A program made the translations under genes and the position numbers. DNA of 64,000 nucleotides. It comes from Tenggerimyces flavus (GTDB lineage Bacteria; Actinomycetota; Actinomycetes; Propionibacteriales; Actinopolymorphaceae). Under the pieces are notes generated by a model. That model was given only the letters and a program-made list of their open reading frames with translations. It had not been told where the DNA came from and did no database searches. Each line of letters opens with the position of its first letter. Position 1 is the stretch's first letter. Positions 33,491-42,245 of this stretch are shown one piece after another. The stretch spans positions 1,736,001 through 1,800,000 of the forward strand of contig NZ_JAFBCM010000001.1 of the NCBI RefSeq assembly GCF_016907715.1, given 5' to 3'.

Positions 33491-34324
33491 ATGGGGAACG
33501 CCGGGGACACCTCCCAAGGCGCCTCATCGGGACCACTCCAAAAAGGCGTGGAGCGGTACGGAGGACAAGTCGACTCGGTCACTTGGTCCGGCGTCGAACT
33601 CACTGAAGACCTGGTAAAGGGCGTTCTCTACGCCTGGAGGGAACGTGCATATGACGCAGAGCAGACTCTCCGAGTCGTAAGGGAGCTCCATTCGCTAGCG
33701 ACTACTGACATGCAAGTGGTCGCGCTACGGGAGGCAATCGAGAATGAATCGATTCCCCTACCTTGGGAACTCGGCGAAGCTCTAGCGGAAACGTTACTCC
33801 AAGAATGGCATGGAGCGATATGGGTTTGGAATAGCGGTCGCGACCGCCGAACACGTCACGCGAGCCTCCCGGGCGCTGATATCGTTGGCATGATTGTCGA
33901 CGAGCGGGGGGTGGCTATTCTCTTCGGTGAAGTGAAGACCTCATCAGACGCCAGGAATCCTCCGCAGGTGATGTACAGCAGAACAGGCATGATCCACCAG
34001 CTAGAAGGCCTTTGCGATAGATCCCTAAATCACTTCACGCTCCTTCGCTGGCTCAGGGTTCGGTGCACCTCAGACGCACATCTCGACCTTTACAAGCGCG
34101 CGGCCAGGCGCTACGTCGAGTCAGAGGGGCGCGACCTAGCGCTCGTCGGATGCTTGGTGCGTGACACAACCCCTCATGAGAATGATCTCAAGGCCCGAGC
34201 TACCGCGTTATCCACAGTCACCAGTGCGCCGACACGAGCTATGCTCGTGGCCTGGTATGTTCCGCTGCCAATGAGCACGTGGCACGAACAGGTGGGAGGG
34301 CCGGTGACATCAGCAGATGACTGA
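33491..34324 (+). CDS. PD-(D/E)XK-like nuclease, HamA-like candidate of a two-gene defense system
   Basis: A 277-aa soluble protein with no clear Shine-Dalgarno before ATG 33491; GTG starts downstream are possible. The putative active site is GAD130 followed by AILFGEVK, giving E147-x-K149, the D...ExK pattern of PD-(D/E)XK nucleases. Upstream, LGEALAETLLQEWHG may supply another acidic residue. This layout resembles HamA (DUF1837) of Hachiman or AbpA, but overall similarity is not established by eye. Its end overlaps the helicase start by 8 nt (ATGACTGA), so both are made together. G+C is far lower than in the flanks. Role inferred: DNA cleavage upon phage infection. Confidence 0.65.
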   Translation: MGNAGDTSQGASSGPLQKGVERYGGQVDSVTWSGVELTEDLVKGVLYAWRERAYDAEQTLRVVRELHSLATTDMQVVALREAIENESIPLPWELGEALAETLLQEWHGAIWVWNSGRDRRTRHASLPGADIVGMIVDERGVAILFGEVKTSSDARNPPQVMYSRTGMIHQLEGLCDRSLNHFTLLRWLRVRCTSDAHLDLYKRAARRYVESEGRDLALVGCLVRDTTPHENDLKARATALSTVTSAPTRAMLVAWYVPLPMSTWHEQVGGPVTSADD

Positions 34325-37300
34325 CCTCTCATGGCTCGAAGGATCACTCGATGCCGGTTCGATCCAGCGGGCGGACCACGAGGCAAAACGCCGAATCGTG
34401 CGTGAAGCGCTACGCTCGGTTGAGGCTCCCGACGGCGCTGTGAGCGACGTGCCCTCGCAACGCACAGCAGCGGAGGACTCATCAAGTCTGACATTTGTCA
34501 GCCGCAGTCTCGATCTCGTTGCCTGGGATGCAATCGTTTCTTCCGACCGCGCAAACCCTCAAACTCGACAGCTCTGTGCCCAAGCGTTCGCTCTAGCTCG
34601 AACACAACTAGATGAGGTACCCGCGGATACGCGACGAATCGCACTTCTCCGCACCGCATGCTTGGGCTGGCTTGCAGACGAACCCACTCTGGCCACTCGA
34701 CTACTCGTCGATGAGGCTATTTCGCCATTAGCAACGACTTCTAACTCTTGGGGCGACATAGTACGAGAAGGCGTTATCGACGTCTGGCTGATCATTTTGA
34801 GAAAGAATGGCTGGAGCGACATCGATCTGTTGGCTCAGCGTTTAGCAGGGCTGCGATCCAGCCAGGATGAGCTAGAGCGCGCTTATCTCAACAACCTCGG
34901 TGACATGGCGCGCACTGGGGCGTTCGAGCTTGTTGCTTCATATCACCTGCTAAAGGCGGGCGAATTGATGGCGGAGTACCTGGCGGAGGGTAAGATCACC
35001 ACCGAAGGTGGTAATACTCGCTTCGATATTCGAGAGCGCCTACAGGGGCACTTCGATCGCGCAATTGATGCCGCTTCTAGCTCGCAAGATATCGAGCTAG
35101 AAGAACTCATCCGGCTTCTGCGCCCAACGTCAGAGCAAATCGTCGACAACAGTTTGTGGACCGTCGCACGTGCAGTTAGCCCTCGCACGTCCGAATTCGT
35201 TGCAGCCCTAATAGGGCGTGGGCGGGGGCGGCCAATTTTCGAAGCCTTACCGCCACAGCGACACGCACTAGCGGAGCAAGGGCTAATCCGGTCGTCATTT
35301 CGCAGCGTAGTCGTTAGCCTTCCCACCAGCGCCGGCAAGACTCTAATAGCCGAATTCCGCATCTTACAGGCGCTAAGCGCCTACCGGGAACAGGGAGGTT
35401 GGGTCGCGTATCTTGCTCCAACCCGCGCCCTTGTCAATCAAGTAACGCGACGGCTGCGTCAGGACCTCGGCAGTCTCGGAATAAGGGTTGAACGCGTGAG
35501 CCCAGCCCTGGAAGTCGACGGCCTAGAAGCAGGAATTTTTAGTGAAGACGATCCGGATCGCCAATTTCAGATTGTAGTCTCGACTCCAGAGAAACTCGAC
35601 CTTCTACTGAGAACCGGATGGGAAGAGAGAATAGGCCGACCCCTCTGCCTTGTCGTCGTAGATGAAGCGCACAACTTGTCGACACCGACCCGCGGAATAC
35701 GTCTGGAACTACTTCTGGCGACGATTAACCGAGAAGCGCAAGATGCAGCGTTCATTCTACTGACGCCTTTCATTCGGAACGCGCAGCAGATCGCGGCCTG
35801 GCTGGACCCAGCAAGTAACCAAGCAATCGGTATGACAATTGACTGGACGCCAAACGACCGAATCATTGCGCTGGCGCACCGACAACGTGGGGGAAAGCGC
35901 GGCGACTATCATGTTGAGCTAGAAACCCTTGTCACCAGCCGTAGCACTCTTGGCGTTGCTGACGCGCTACCCGTGGGCGGAAATAGGCCTCTTCACCAGA
36001 CGTACTCTGATGCCGGTTCTCCAGGCTCCCTTGCTGCGGCCACCTCCGCTATTCTAGCTGGTCGCGGAACGACGATTACGCTTGCACAGAGACCGTCATA
36101 TGCGTGGGCGTTGGCGCAGAAATTAGGGGATACGACTCCTCCCCTTTCCGCGCGCTCAGCCGAGCTGGATGCTATAAAGACAGTTGTAGCAGCAGAGTTC
36201 GGAGCAAACTTTCCCCTCCTAGACCTCCTCGATCGTGGGATCGGCCTCCACCACGGCGGGCTGCCCGACGAGGTTCGAACCGTAATTGAATATCTCGTTG
36301 AGCGTGGCGACATTAATCATCTTGTCGCAACGACAACAATCGCTCAGGGCGTCAACTTTCCTGTAGCAAATGTCGTTCTCGCATCTCATCAGTTTCCTTA
36401 CGGTGTAGATATACCTACCGCAGACTTCTGGAATCTTGCAGGTAGGGCGGGGCGCGTCGATCAGGGAGAGGTGGGCCTCGTAGCGCTTGCGGCTCCCGAT
36501 GCCGAACGAGCGGACAAGCTTCGGACCTTCGTTGAACGAAGCGTTCTAGATCTAAACTCGACCCTCGTTTCGTTAGTACAGGAGGCGATCGAAACATCTG
36601 GGCAATTGGCCCTCCACACGCTGACGTATCAAGAAGGCTGGTCAGCGTTTGCTCAGTTTCTGGCGCACACGTATCGACAGTTTCCCAGTCACCGCGAATT
36701 TGCCAGCGAGATCGACCAGATCCTTAGAGGCTCCTTTGGATATCAGGAGCTGCGAAGAGTAGATCCAATAGCAGCCAACACGCTGATTGAGGCGGTCCGT
36801 TCATACACTGAACGACTCACGGGTCGCCCCCTATCGCTAGTCGACAGTACCGGTTTCTCGTGGGAGAGCGTGTCAGCCACACTTGGGCGGCTTTCGGAGC
36901 GAAGACTTGATCGAGACATATGGTCCGAGGACATCTTCGCAGGCGAGCATCGACCTCTATCGGATCTTGTCGGCGTGATGCTTCAGGTTCCGGAACTCCG
37001 TGAGAACCTCCTGGAACTTGCAATAGAGCACGGAGACGCGGGCGGAACGTACATTGCCAACGTAGTAAGTGACTGGGTAAACGGCAGAGCGGTGACGGAT
37101 ATCGCCGATGACTACTTCCGGCGACCTGGTGACAACCAGCTTGTGGCCGTAACGAGATGCTGTCAAAGGCTGTTCGGAGACATTGCTCCTACAATCGCGT
37201 GGGGGCTCTCAGCAATGCAAGCAATGACCCTCGCAGGCGTATTCGATGACCTGCCACCTGAGGAACAACGCTCCCTGAGAAACGTCCCTTCTTTTGTATT

Positions 37301-37550
37301 CTATGGGGTAAACGACGAGGCATCGATTGCGATGCGTCTTCTTGGGGTTCCGCGATCAGCGGCGTCGCAGTTGGCAGCCGCCATGCACTCCGAACAGATG
37401 ATGACCGGTGTACGCGATGACAGCGAACTACAAATAGGTGAGATTCGCGAGAGATTGTCGCGCTTGAGCCAGAGCGATTGGGTCAGGTTTCTTGGCGATG
37501 CCGGGAATGCTTACCAAGCGGTCTGGGAAATAATGGACGGCTCGCGCTAG
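34317..37550 (+). CDS. Ski2/Hel308-like DEAH helicase, HamB-like candidate
   Basis: A 1077-aa superfamily 2 helicase. The first 320 residues are helical with no known motif. Core motifs: I LPTSAGKTLIAEF (about 334), Ia APTRALVNQ, II VVDEAHNL (about 447), a motif III-like LLTPFIRNA (usually S/T-A-T), then IGLHHGGLP, TTTIAQGVNFP, and VI LAGRAGRVDQG (about 708). About 350 C-terminal residues form a helical, winged-helix-like tail. Size and motif set fit HamB/AbpB-type helicases that partner a small nuclease. It presumably tracks on or unwinds invading DNA and licenses the nuclease. Codons are A/T-richer than the chromosome's, a sign of transfer. Confidence 0.8.
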   Translation: MTDLSWLEGSLDAGSIQRADHEAKRRIVREALRSVEAPDGAVSDVPSQRTAAEDSSSLTFVSRSLDLVAWDAIVSSDRANPQTRQLCAQAFALARTQLDEVPADTRRIALLRTACLGWLADEPTLATRLLVDEAISPLATTSNSWGDIVREGVIDVWLIILRKNGWSDIDLLAQRLAGLRSSQDELERAYLNNLGDMARTGAFELVASYHLLKAGELMAEYLAEGKITTEGGNTRFDIRERLQGHFDRAIDAASSSQDIELEELIRLLRPTSEQIVDNSLWTVARAVSPRTSEFVAALIGRGRGRPIFEALPPQRHALAEQGLIRSSFRSVVVSLPTSAGKTLIAEFRILQALSAYREQGGWVAYLAPTRALVNQVTRRLRQDLGSLGIRVERVSPALEVDGLEAGIFSEDDPDRQFQIVVSTPEKLDLLLRTGWEERIGRPLCLVVVDEAHNLSTPTRGIRLELLLATINREAQDAAFILLTPFIRNAQQIAAWLDPASNQAIGMTIDWTPNDRIIALAHRQRGGKRGDYHVELETLVTSRSTLGVADALPVGGNRPLHQTYSDAGSPGSLAAATSAILAGRGTTITLAQRPSYAWALAQKLGDTTPPLSARSAELDAIKTVVAAEFGANFPLLDLLDRGIGLHHGGLPDEVRTVIEYLVERGDINHLVATTTIAQGVNFPVANVVLASHQFPYGVDIPTADFWNLAGRAGRVDQGEVGLVALAAPDAERADKLRTFVERSVLDLNSTLVSLVQEAIETSGQLALHTLTYQEGWSAFAQFLAHTYRQFPSHREFASEIDQILRGSFGYQELRRVDPIAANTLIEAVRSYTERLTGRPLSLVDSTGFSWESVSATLGRLSERRLDRDIWSEDIFAGEHRPLSDLVGVMLQVPELRENLLELAIEHGDAGGTYIANVVSDWVNGRAVTDIADDYFRRPGDNQLVAVTRCCQRLFGDIAPTIAWGLSAMQAMTLAGVFDDLPPEEQRSLRNVPSFVFYGVNDEASIAMRLLGVPRSAASQLAAAMHSEQMMTGVRDDSELQIGEIRERLSRLSQSDWVRFLGDAGNAYQAVWEIMDGSR

Positions 37551-38092
37551 TTCTACGGTTTCCGAGATTGCCGTCACTTCCGTACCATCGGTGTGATCCG
37601 ACGCCAGTCACCTTGCGGTGATGAGTTTCCCTACGTCTTCAAGGGCGGCCCGACCCGGGCCGCCGCGCCCGCCTGGGTAGCGCCAGGCCTCCCTCTGCGC
37701 CTGAGGGTGCGCCGGTCGGCCTGGCGCGGCTGGGCGCGATGATGAGGGCCGCCATCGACATGGATGGACGACCCTCACGGTGCCGCAGGGTGGCGCCGCT
37801 AGGGCGGCGCCGAGGGTTTAGCCACCTCGCTTGGAGCGGGGCCTGAAGGCCAGGGACCCACGGCGGGTGGTTGCGGGCAGGCGGCGAGCCGCCCGCCGAG
37901 CCCGGGCAGGCTACGGGTCCCCGACCTCCCGGCCCAAGCCAGGACACCGGCCAAACCCTCGCCGCCTCCGTGCTCCCGCGGCCGTACAGCAGCGCGTACA
38001 GCAACCGACCGGAGCCGGGGCAGGCCTGACGAGCCGGCGAGAGTCGCCCCGAGAGTGCAGATAACGAAACGGATGATCATGAACCAGACCTG
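37551..38092. other. Non-coding right end of the element
   Basis: There is no convincing gene. The left part holds a terminator-like hairpin. The rest (about 37700-38090) is extremely GC-rich with long shadow frames on both strands but no start sites, composition or motifs of real proteins. It may hold integrase arm sites or a relic origin. Confidence 0.5.
37644..37664 (+). terminator. GC-rich hairpin after helicase operon
   Basis: GGCGGCCC (37644-37651), 5-nt loop, GGGCCGCC (37657-37664). A perfect 8-bp stem 93 bp after the helicase stop, the likely end of the nuclease/helicase transcript. Confidence 0.5.
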
Positions 38093-38134
38093 AAAGCGGA
38101 AGGTCGGCGGTTCGACCCCGCCCCTGCCCACCTC
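38093..38134. repeat. attR: 42-bp copy of tRNA-Phe 3' half
   Basis: An exact copy of 30786-30827. Only the 3' half of the tRNA is present here and the bases to its left differ from the tRNA, so this is the distal attachment site, not a second tRNA. Confidence 0.95.
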
Positions 38135-38219
38135 GTTGACCTGGCGATATCACCGAACGCGAGTGACCGCCGGACCCCGTGAAAGAGCGCAATCGACCGC
38201 CCGCTGTTCGCGCGGGTGC

Positions 38220-38534
38220 CTAAGCCGGGGTGTGGCGGTGTCCGTCGCGGTCAGTCCAGCCGGTGGTGTCGGACTCGGCGCCGACCTCGGCAACGTCCCA
38301 GACGATGTTGCGTACGCCGGGTCGGTCGACCGCACCCTGGTCGATCATGTCCCGGTGGTAACCACGTGCGCTCGCCTCGTCGGCGTACACCTGAATCATG
38401 TGGCCCTCGCGGGTCCAGGTGCCATGCACGAAGCCGGGCAACGCGATTTTGCTCGACGCCATCAGGGACAACTGCTCACGCAAGCCCTCGATGAGCTCCG
38501 GATCGATGTCCCACACTCCAATGACTGCCCACAT
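38220..38534 (-). CDS. Small ABM-like (dimeric alpha-beta barrel) protein
   Basis: A 104-aa protein from ATG 38534 (MWAVIGVWDIDPELIEGLRE). The strand-helix-strand pattern with LPGFVHGTWTREGHMIQVYA fits antibiotic-biosynthesis-monooxygenase-like or ferredoxin-fold stress proteins. It is the first chromosomal gene right of attR and is divergent from the MFS exporter at 38631 with a 96-bp gap. Function unknown. Confidence 0.65.
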   Translation of the reverse strand: MWAVIGVWDIDPELIEGLREQLSLMASSKIALPGFVHGTWTREGHMIQVYADEASARGYHRDMIDQGAVDRPGVRNIVWDVAEVGAESDTTGWTDRDGHRHTPA

Positions 38535-38630
38535 GGCGAGCAGTATTGCCCAGGCGGGAGTCGACGGGTTCGCTCTGCCGTTGGCAGAGAGGTATCGACC
38601 GCGGTGAGCGTGGTGCATGAGGCTCACCAG

Positions 38631-39884
38631 ATGCCTTCTGGCCGCCGTGATCGCAGTGACGGGCTGGGTCGCGATTTCCGGATGCTCTGGGCGGCCAACG
38701 CCGTGAGTCTCGCGGGAACTGCCGTGACCGGTATCGCGCTGCCGATGATCGCGATCTATGACCTGCACGCTTCGCCGTTGGAGATCGGGTTGCTGACGAC
38801 GATGACGTGGCTTCCGCAACTGGCGCTGGGCCTGCCGGCCGGTGTGCTGGTCGACCGGATACGACGCCGGCCCTTGCTGGTGGCCGCGGACGTGGGTCGG
38901 GCACTGATCTTGGCGGCCGTTCCGCTCGTTGCGGCTCTCGGCGTTCTGCACTTGTGGACGCTGTACGTCGTGGCGGCGGCGACTGGCGTTCTGACGATGC
39001 TGTTCGGTCTCGGCTGGACTGCCTACCTGCCGTTCCTGATCGACCGGGACCGGCTGGTCGACGGCAACAGCAAACTCGAGGCCACCAACACCGTGATCGG
39101 CATCGCAGGACCAGGGCTAGGCGGGCTCCTCGTTCAGCTGATGAGCGCAGCGCTCGCGTTAGTGGCAGATGCCGCCAGCTACCTTCTCTCCGCGGCGTGC
39201 CTCGCAGCGATCCGAGCCAAGGAGCCCAACCCACCGCGCCAGCGAAGGATCCATCTGTTCCGGGAGCTCGGCGAGGGGGCCAGGTTCCTCACCCAGCACC
39301 CCCTCGCCGCCGCATTCGTCGCCTTCTTCGCCTTCGGCGCACTGGTCATGGCCGCACACCAGACCCTGCTCGTGCTCTTCCTCGTCCGCACAGTGGGCCT
39401 CCCACCCGGAGCTGTCGGTGGACTCCTCGCCGTCGGAGGTGCGGGCGGGTTCCTCGGTGCGCTGCTCGCACCACGGCTCAGCCAGCGCCTGGGCCCCGCC
39501 CGCACACTGCGTCTGGCGGTGACGATCAGCTTCCCCCTTGGGCTGCTCATCCCGTTGACCCAGCCGGGCTGGGGCCTGACCGCTTACATCGTCGGAGCGG
39601 CCGTGCTCGGGGCCGGCCTCACCGTGACCAACATCATCCCGTTCAGCTATCTCCTTTCGATCTGCCCGGCCGAACTCCTTGGACGCGTCGCATCGGTCGC
39701 GCGGACACTGCAATACGCCGGCAGCGTTCTCGGCGGGATTCTCGGCGGGACGCTCGCCAGCTGGCTCGGAGTCAGATCCACCATGTGGATCACCATGGTC
39801 GCCCTCCTACCCCTCGCGATCCTCATCGCGGCCTCGCCGCTGCAACACCTCCGCGACCTACCGAGCAGCAGTCGGACCACCTGA
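38631..39884 (+). CDS. MFS exporter (EntS/MFS_3-like)
   Basis: A 417-aa, 12-helix transporter. GRDFRMLWAANAVSLAGTAV opens helix 1 and GVLVDRIRRRP is motif A. ATG 38631 is used; in-frame GTGs at 38604-38613 could extend it by up to 9 residues. It strongly resembles the exporter at 2974 (DRLVDGNSKLEAT versus ERLLDANSKLTAT), so the two are probably paralogues. The substrate is unknown; divergence from a small ABM-like gene may hint at antibiotic handling. Confidence 0.85.
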   Translation: MPSGRRDRSDGLGRDFRMLWAANAVSLAGTAVTGIALPMIAIYDLHASPLEIGLLTTMTWLPQLALGLPAGVLVDRIRRRPLLVAADVGRALILAAVPLVAALGVLHLWTLYVVAAATGVLTMLFGLGWTAYLPFLIDRDRLVDGNSKLEATNTVIGIAGPGLGGLLVQLMSAALALVADAASYLLSAACLAAIRAKEPNPPRQRRIHLFRELGEGARFLTQHPLAAAFVAFFAFGALVMAAHQTLLVLFLVRTVGLPPGAVGGLLAVGGAGGFLGALLAPRLSQRLGPARTLRLAVTISFPLGLLIPLTQPGWGLTAYIVGAAVLGAGLTVTNIIPFSYLLSICPAELLGRVASVARTLQYAGSVLGGILGGTLASWLGVRSTMWITMVALLPLAILIAASPLQHLRDLPSSSRTT

Positions 39885-39956
39885 CGAGAGCCGGTGGGCA
39901 GCCCCCGGACGCCGGGACTCAGCTGCGACGGGTTAACTCCGCAACCGAACCTGGTC

Positions 39957-40826
39957 TCAGCAGCGTTCAAGTCTTTGGAGTGCCGACAGGAGGAAAGCGT
40001 CACGTTGCGGGCTGAGTTCGCCCAGGTCGGCGGGACTCTGCAACGCGGCGATCGCGTCCCAGTAGGCCACCCCGGCGGGTTCGTAGCCCGTCTCTTCCAT
40101 CCAGCCGCGCAGAATCTCATCAGCAGCCTGCTGTGAGTAGAACAACGCGGCGTCGAACCGGGCCCAGCCCAGGTCGATGCCGGGCTGGCCAACGCCGGCT
40201 GTGTCCCAGTCGATGTATCCGACGAAGGTGTCGTCGGACCACATCGTGTTTGCCAGGTGGTAGTCGCCGTGTACGAGCACCGTGTCCGCCGGCGGGACGA
40301 CCACGTTGCTGACGACGTGGTCTGCTTCGTCGAGGAGCGACGAGGTTGGTGCCTTGCCCTCGCGCCGCTCGGCAACATAGGGGTCGTAGGCAACTGGGCG
40401 GTCGCGGTGCGGTAGGTCTGAGCGTGGATGTAACGGGATCGCGTGGAGTCGAGCGGCGGCCGCTCCCAAACCGCGCAGCCGCTGCAGCGGCGCGTTCGCT
40501 GGACGACCACTGCTACCCGGAACGACTGTCGACAAGACAGCCAGCACGCCAGCATGCCCGGTGAGGTCGACGCCGAGCAACCGCGGCGCCGGAACGCCCA
40601 ACTCCTCGAGCAGGGGCAGCACCGCCTTCTCCACGGCTACGCCAGCGTCCCACCCCAACGGACTGGTCTTCAGGACCAAACTCGTGGACGCATGCCCTTG
40701 TTCGACGCGCAGCAGCCAGGTCTTTTGCGTGTCCTGTAGCTTCAGTGCTTCCCAGGCGACGACCCGGGCACCGCCGCCAAGCGTTCGTTCGGCCCACCGC
40801 AGAACCTGCTCGTTTGGATCGGACAT
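39957..40826 (-). CDS. APH-family phosphotransferase
   Basis: A 289-aa protein-kinase-like enzyme. The catalytic loop is VLVHGDYHLANTMW (Brenner motif H-G-D-x-x-x-x-N) and the metal motif is GYIDWDTAGVGQPGIDLGWA. The N-lobe Lys is in TSLVLKTSPLG. Such enzymes phosphorylate aminoglycosides, choline, homoserine or other small hydroxyl compounds; the substrate here is unknown. Start ATG 40826; GTG 40832 is an alternative. It is convergent with the MFS gene. Confidence 0.82.
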   Translation of the reverse strand: MSDPNEQVLRWAERTLGGGARVVAWEALKLQDTQKTWLLRVEQGHASTSLVLKTSPLGWDAGVAVEKAVLPLLEELGVPAPRLLGVDLTGHAGVLAVLSTVVPGSSGRPANAPLQRLRGLGAAAARLHAIPLHPRSDLPHRDRPVAYDPYVAERREGKAPTSSLLDEADHVVSNVVVPPADTVLVHGDYHLANTMWSDDTFVGYIDWDTAGVGQPGIDLGWARFDAALFYSQQAADEILRGWMEETGYEPAGVAYWDAIAALQSPADLGELSPQRDAFLLSALQRLERC

Positions 40827-40832
40827 GGCCAC

Positions 40833-41177
40833 GAGCCTAGAAAACTACGGGGGTGCAAGCTAGCCGGTACGGGGACCCACAAGTGGATCCCCGGCCATCT
40901 CTCGGAGCGTCGCCGCCTTGACGAGAGCCATTGGGCTGCACCTGATACAGGAGGCACTCGACACCGACTACTACGAGACGGAGCACTCGGTCCCTAGTGG
41001 TCCGACCAAGGGAAGTCGATCTCGAAACCGTGAGCATCGAGAAGCGCGGATGGACCGACTCGTCAAGGCTGGACGAACGTATCGGCGAGGCGACCGGCCT
41101 TGGACCGTTCTTTGGGTCGTAGCAGGCCGAGAGCCGAGGCAGTTGATCTCATAGAAGGCAACTCGGCAAGTCGTGGG
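40833..41177. other. Gene-free stretch between APH-like and VOC genes
   Basis: It holds only short frames. One on the plus strand (40918-41154) contains a protein-like piece (GLHLIQEALDTDYYETEH) but then turns into low-complexity basic sequence and has no ribosome site. It may be a relic of a lost gene. Confidence 0.4.
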
Positions 41178-41537
41178 CTACTTGGCGGGTACGCGGGTGT
41201 GGAGGCCGATCGTGACGCCGCTCGGATCGGTGAACTCGCCGTACCAGCCCATCTCGGGGGCGATCGCGGTCCGTTCGGTCGTGACAATGCCACCAGCGCT
41301 GGCGACCTTGGCGAGGATGCCGTCGAGGTCGTGGGTGTCGAAGTACATGCGGATGCCGCGGCCAGCGACCGGCTCGCTTGACGCGTAGAGCTGGCCGACC
41401 TGCTCGGTGCCGTCGAACACGACCACGAAGTCGGGTCCGGAGATCGGAAAGGTCCACCCGAACACGGCGCCGTAGAACCGTTGGGCCACGTCGAGATCGT
41501 CGACCAGGATGTCCCACCACGAGGGTTTTCCGCGCAT
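41178..41537 (-). CDS. VOC (glyoxalase/bleomycin-resistance fold) protein
   Basis: A 119-aa protein. ATG 41537 is preceded by GGAGG, which decides the start (MRGKPSWWDILVDDLDVAQR). The two beta-alpha-beta-beta-beta modules end with YFDTHDLDGILAKVASAGG and GWYGEFTDPSGVTIGLHT; candidate metal ligands are the first-strand Asp and the final Glu/His. Members include dioxygenases, lyases and drug-binding proteins. No specific function can be assigned. Confidence 0.85.
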   Translation of the reverse strand: MRGKPSWWDILVDDLDVAQRFYGAVFGWTFPISGPDFVVVFDGTEQVGQLYASSEPVAGRGIRMYFDTHDLDGILAKVASAGGIVTTERTAIAPEMGWYGEFTDPSGVTIGLHTRVPAK

Positions 41538-41643
41538 CGCCTGCCTCCTGTCGAGAGCCCGATGTCCCCACTCTGTCACCGACCACCGACAGGACCCTGA
41601 TCGGCAAGCGGAGTTGTCGGTGGTCGCTCGTACGCTCGCCGCC

Positions 41644-42132
41644 ATGACCACCGACGAACCGCGAGCACGCCCGTTGCGAGCACCGTCGGTGTACAAGTTC
41701 CCAAGCGGTACGGACGGGTTCGTGCCCTGGTCACATGTCGAGAAGCGGCTCTTCGAGGCGACGAACTACTGGCTCGCGACCGTACGTCCGGACGGCCAGC
41801 CGCACGTGACCCCCTTGTGGGGCGTGTGGGTCGAGCGGGCGTTGTACTTCGACGGCCTGCCCACGACCCGCTGGGGACGCAACCTCGCGGCGAACCCACG
41901 CGCGACGGCGCATCTGGAGAGCGCGGACGATGTCGTGATCCTGACTGGTGAGGTGGAGGACCTCGAACAGACCTCCGCTGAGCTCGGCGAGCGCATAACG
42001 CTGGCCTGGAGCGCGAAGTACGGCCGTTTGGAACCCGAGCCCGCGACGCAGGGCATCTTCCGGCTGCGCCCCCGCACCGTCCGCGCCTTCACCGGCTCCC
42101 TCGACCGCGGCTGCGCCTGGCAGCTCGTCTAA
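41644..42132 (+). CDS. Pyridoxamine-phosphate-oxidase-like split-barrel protein
   Basis: A 162-aa FMN/F420-binding fold. The core is NYWLATVRPDGQPHVTPLWG followed by VWVERALYFDG, with TTRWGRNLAANPRATAHLES as the phosphate-contact strand. The C-terminus FRLRPRTVRAFTG is typical. The ATG lies just after a GC-rich tract with no Shine-Dalgarno; translation may be leaderless. It is divergent from the VOC gene at 41537 by 106 bp. Confidence 0.8.
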   Translation: MTTDEPRARPLRAPSVYKFPSGTDGFVPWSHVEKRLFEATNYWLATVRPDGQPHVTPLWGVWVERALYFDGLPTTRWGRNLAANPRATAHLESADDVVILTGEVEDLEQTSAELGERITLAWSAKYGRLEPEPATQGIFRLRPRTVRAFTGSLDRGCAWQLV

Positions 42133-42192
42133 GCGGCTGATCAGGCGGTCGCATGGTCCCCTCGTCCTGCGCTCAGGCACGTGCGCTGGCCG

Positions 42193-42224
42193 TTGCGTTT
42201 ATTGCGATTATTGCGGATAATGCG
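42193..42224 (+). promoter_or_regulatory. Toxin-antitoxin promoter with three 9-bp repeats
   Basis: -35 TTGCGT (42193-42198), 17-bp spacer, -10 GATAAT (42216-42221), and GAGGAGG before ATG 42246. Three tandem 9-mers, CGTTTATTG, CGATTATTG and CGGATAATG (42196-42222), run through the spacer into the -10. They form a plausible operator for autoregulation by the antitoxin's HTH domain. Confidence 0.75.
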
Positions 42225-42245
42225 ATGAGGTTGAGGAGGTATGTG

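Larger units (their letters stand above)
30786..38134. mobile_element. pSAM2-like integrated element in tRNA-Phe with nuclease/helicase cargo
   Basis: About 7.35 kb between exact 42-bp att repeats. Gene order: integrase (minus), excisionase (minus), decayed RepSA-type replication gene (minus), nuclease-like and helicase genes (plus), then a GC-rich non-coding right end. Integrase, Xis and Rep are the actinomycete integrative-element (AICE) core, but no FtsK/TraSA-type transfer gene is present and rep is broken. The island can perhaps excise but probably cannot move itself. The cargo's lower G+C marks it as foreign. Confidence 0.9.

Noticed and set aside
33134-33517. A separate 127-codon minus-strand gene
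   Set aside because: Its C-terminal part is an out-of-frame reading of the RepSA-type pseudogene, and its N-terminal part overlaps the nuclease-like gene's promoter without any motif.
38093-38134. A second tRNA-Phe gene
   Set aside because: Only the 3' half is present; the D-arm and 5' acceptor strand are missing. It is the attR repeat.
37639-38192. Several 90-120-codon frames at the right end of the element
   Set aside because: All are Arg/Pro/Gly-rich shadows in extremely GC-rich DNA, overlap one another on both strands and lack start sites.
40918-41154. A 78-codon plus-strand ORF
   Set aside because: It has a short protein-like start but no ribosome site, then low-complexity basic residues. 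Not enough to call a gene.
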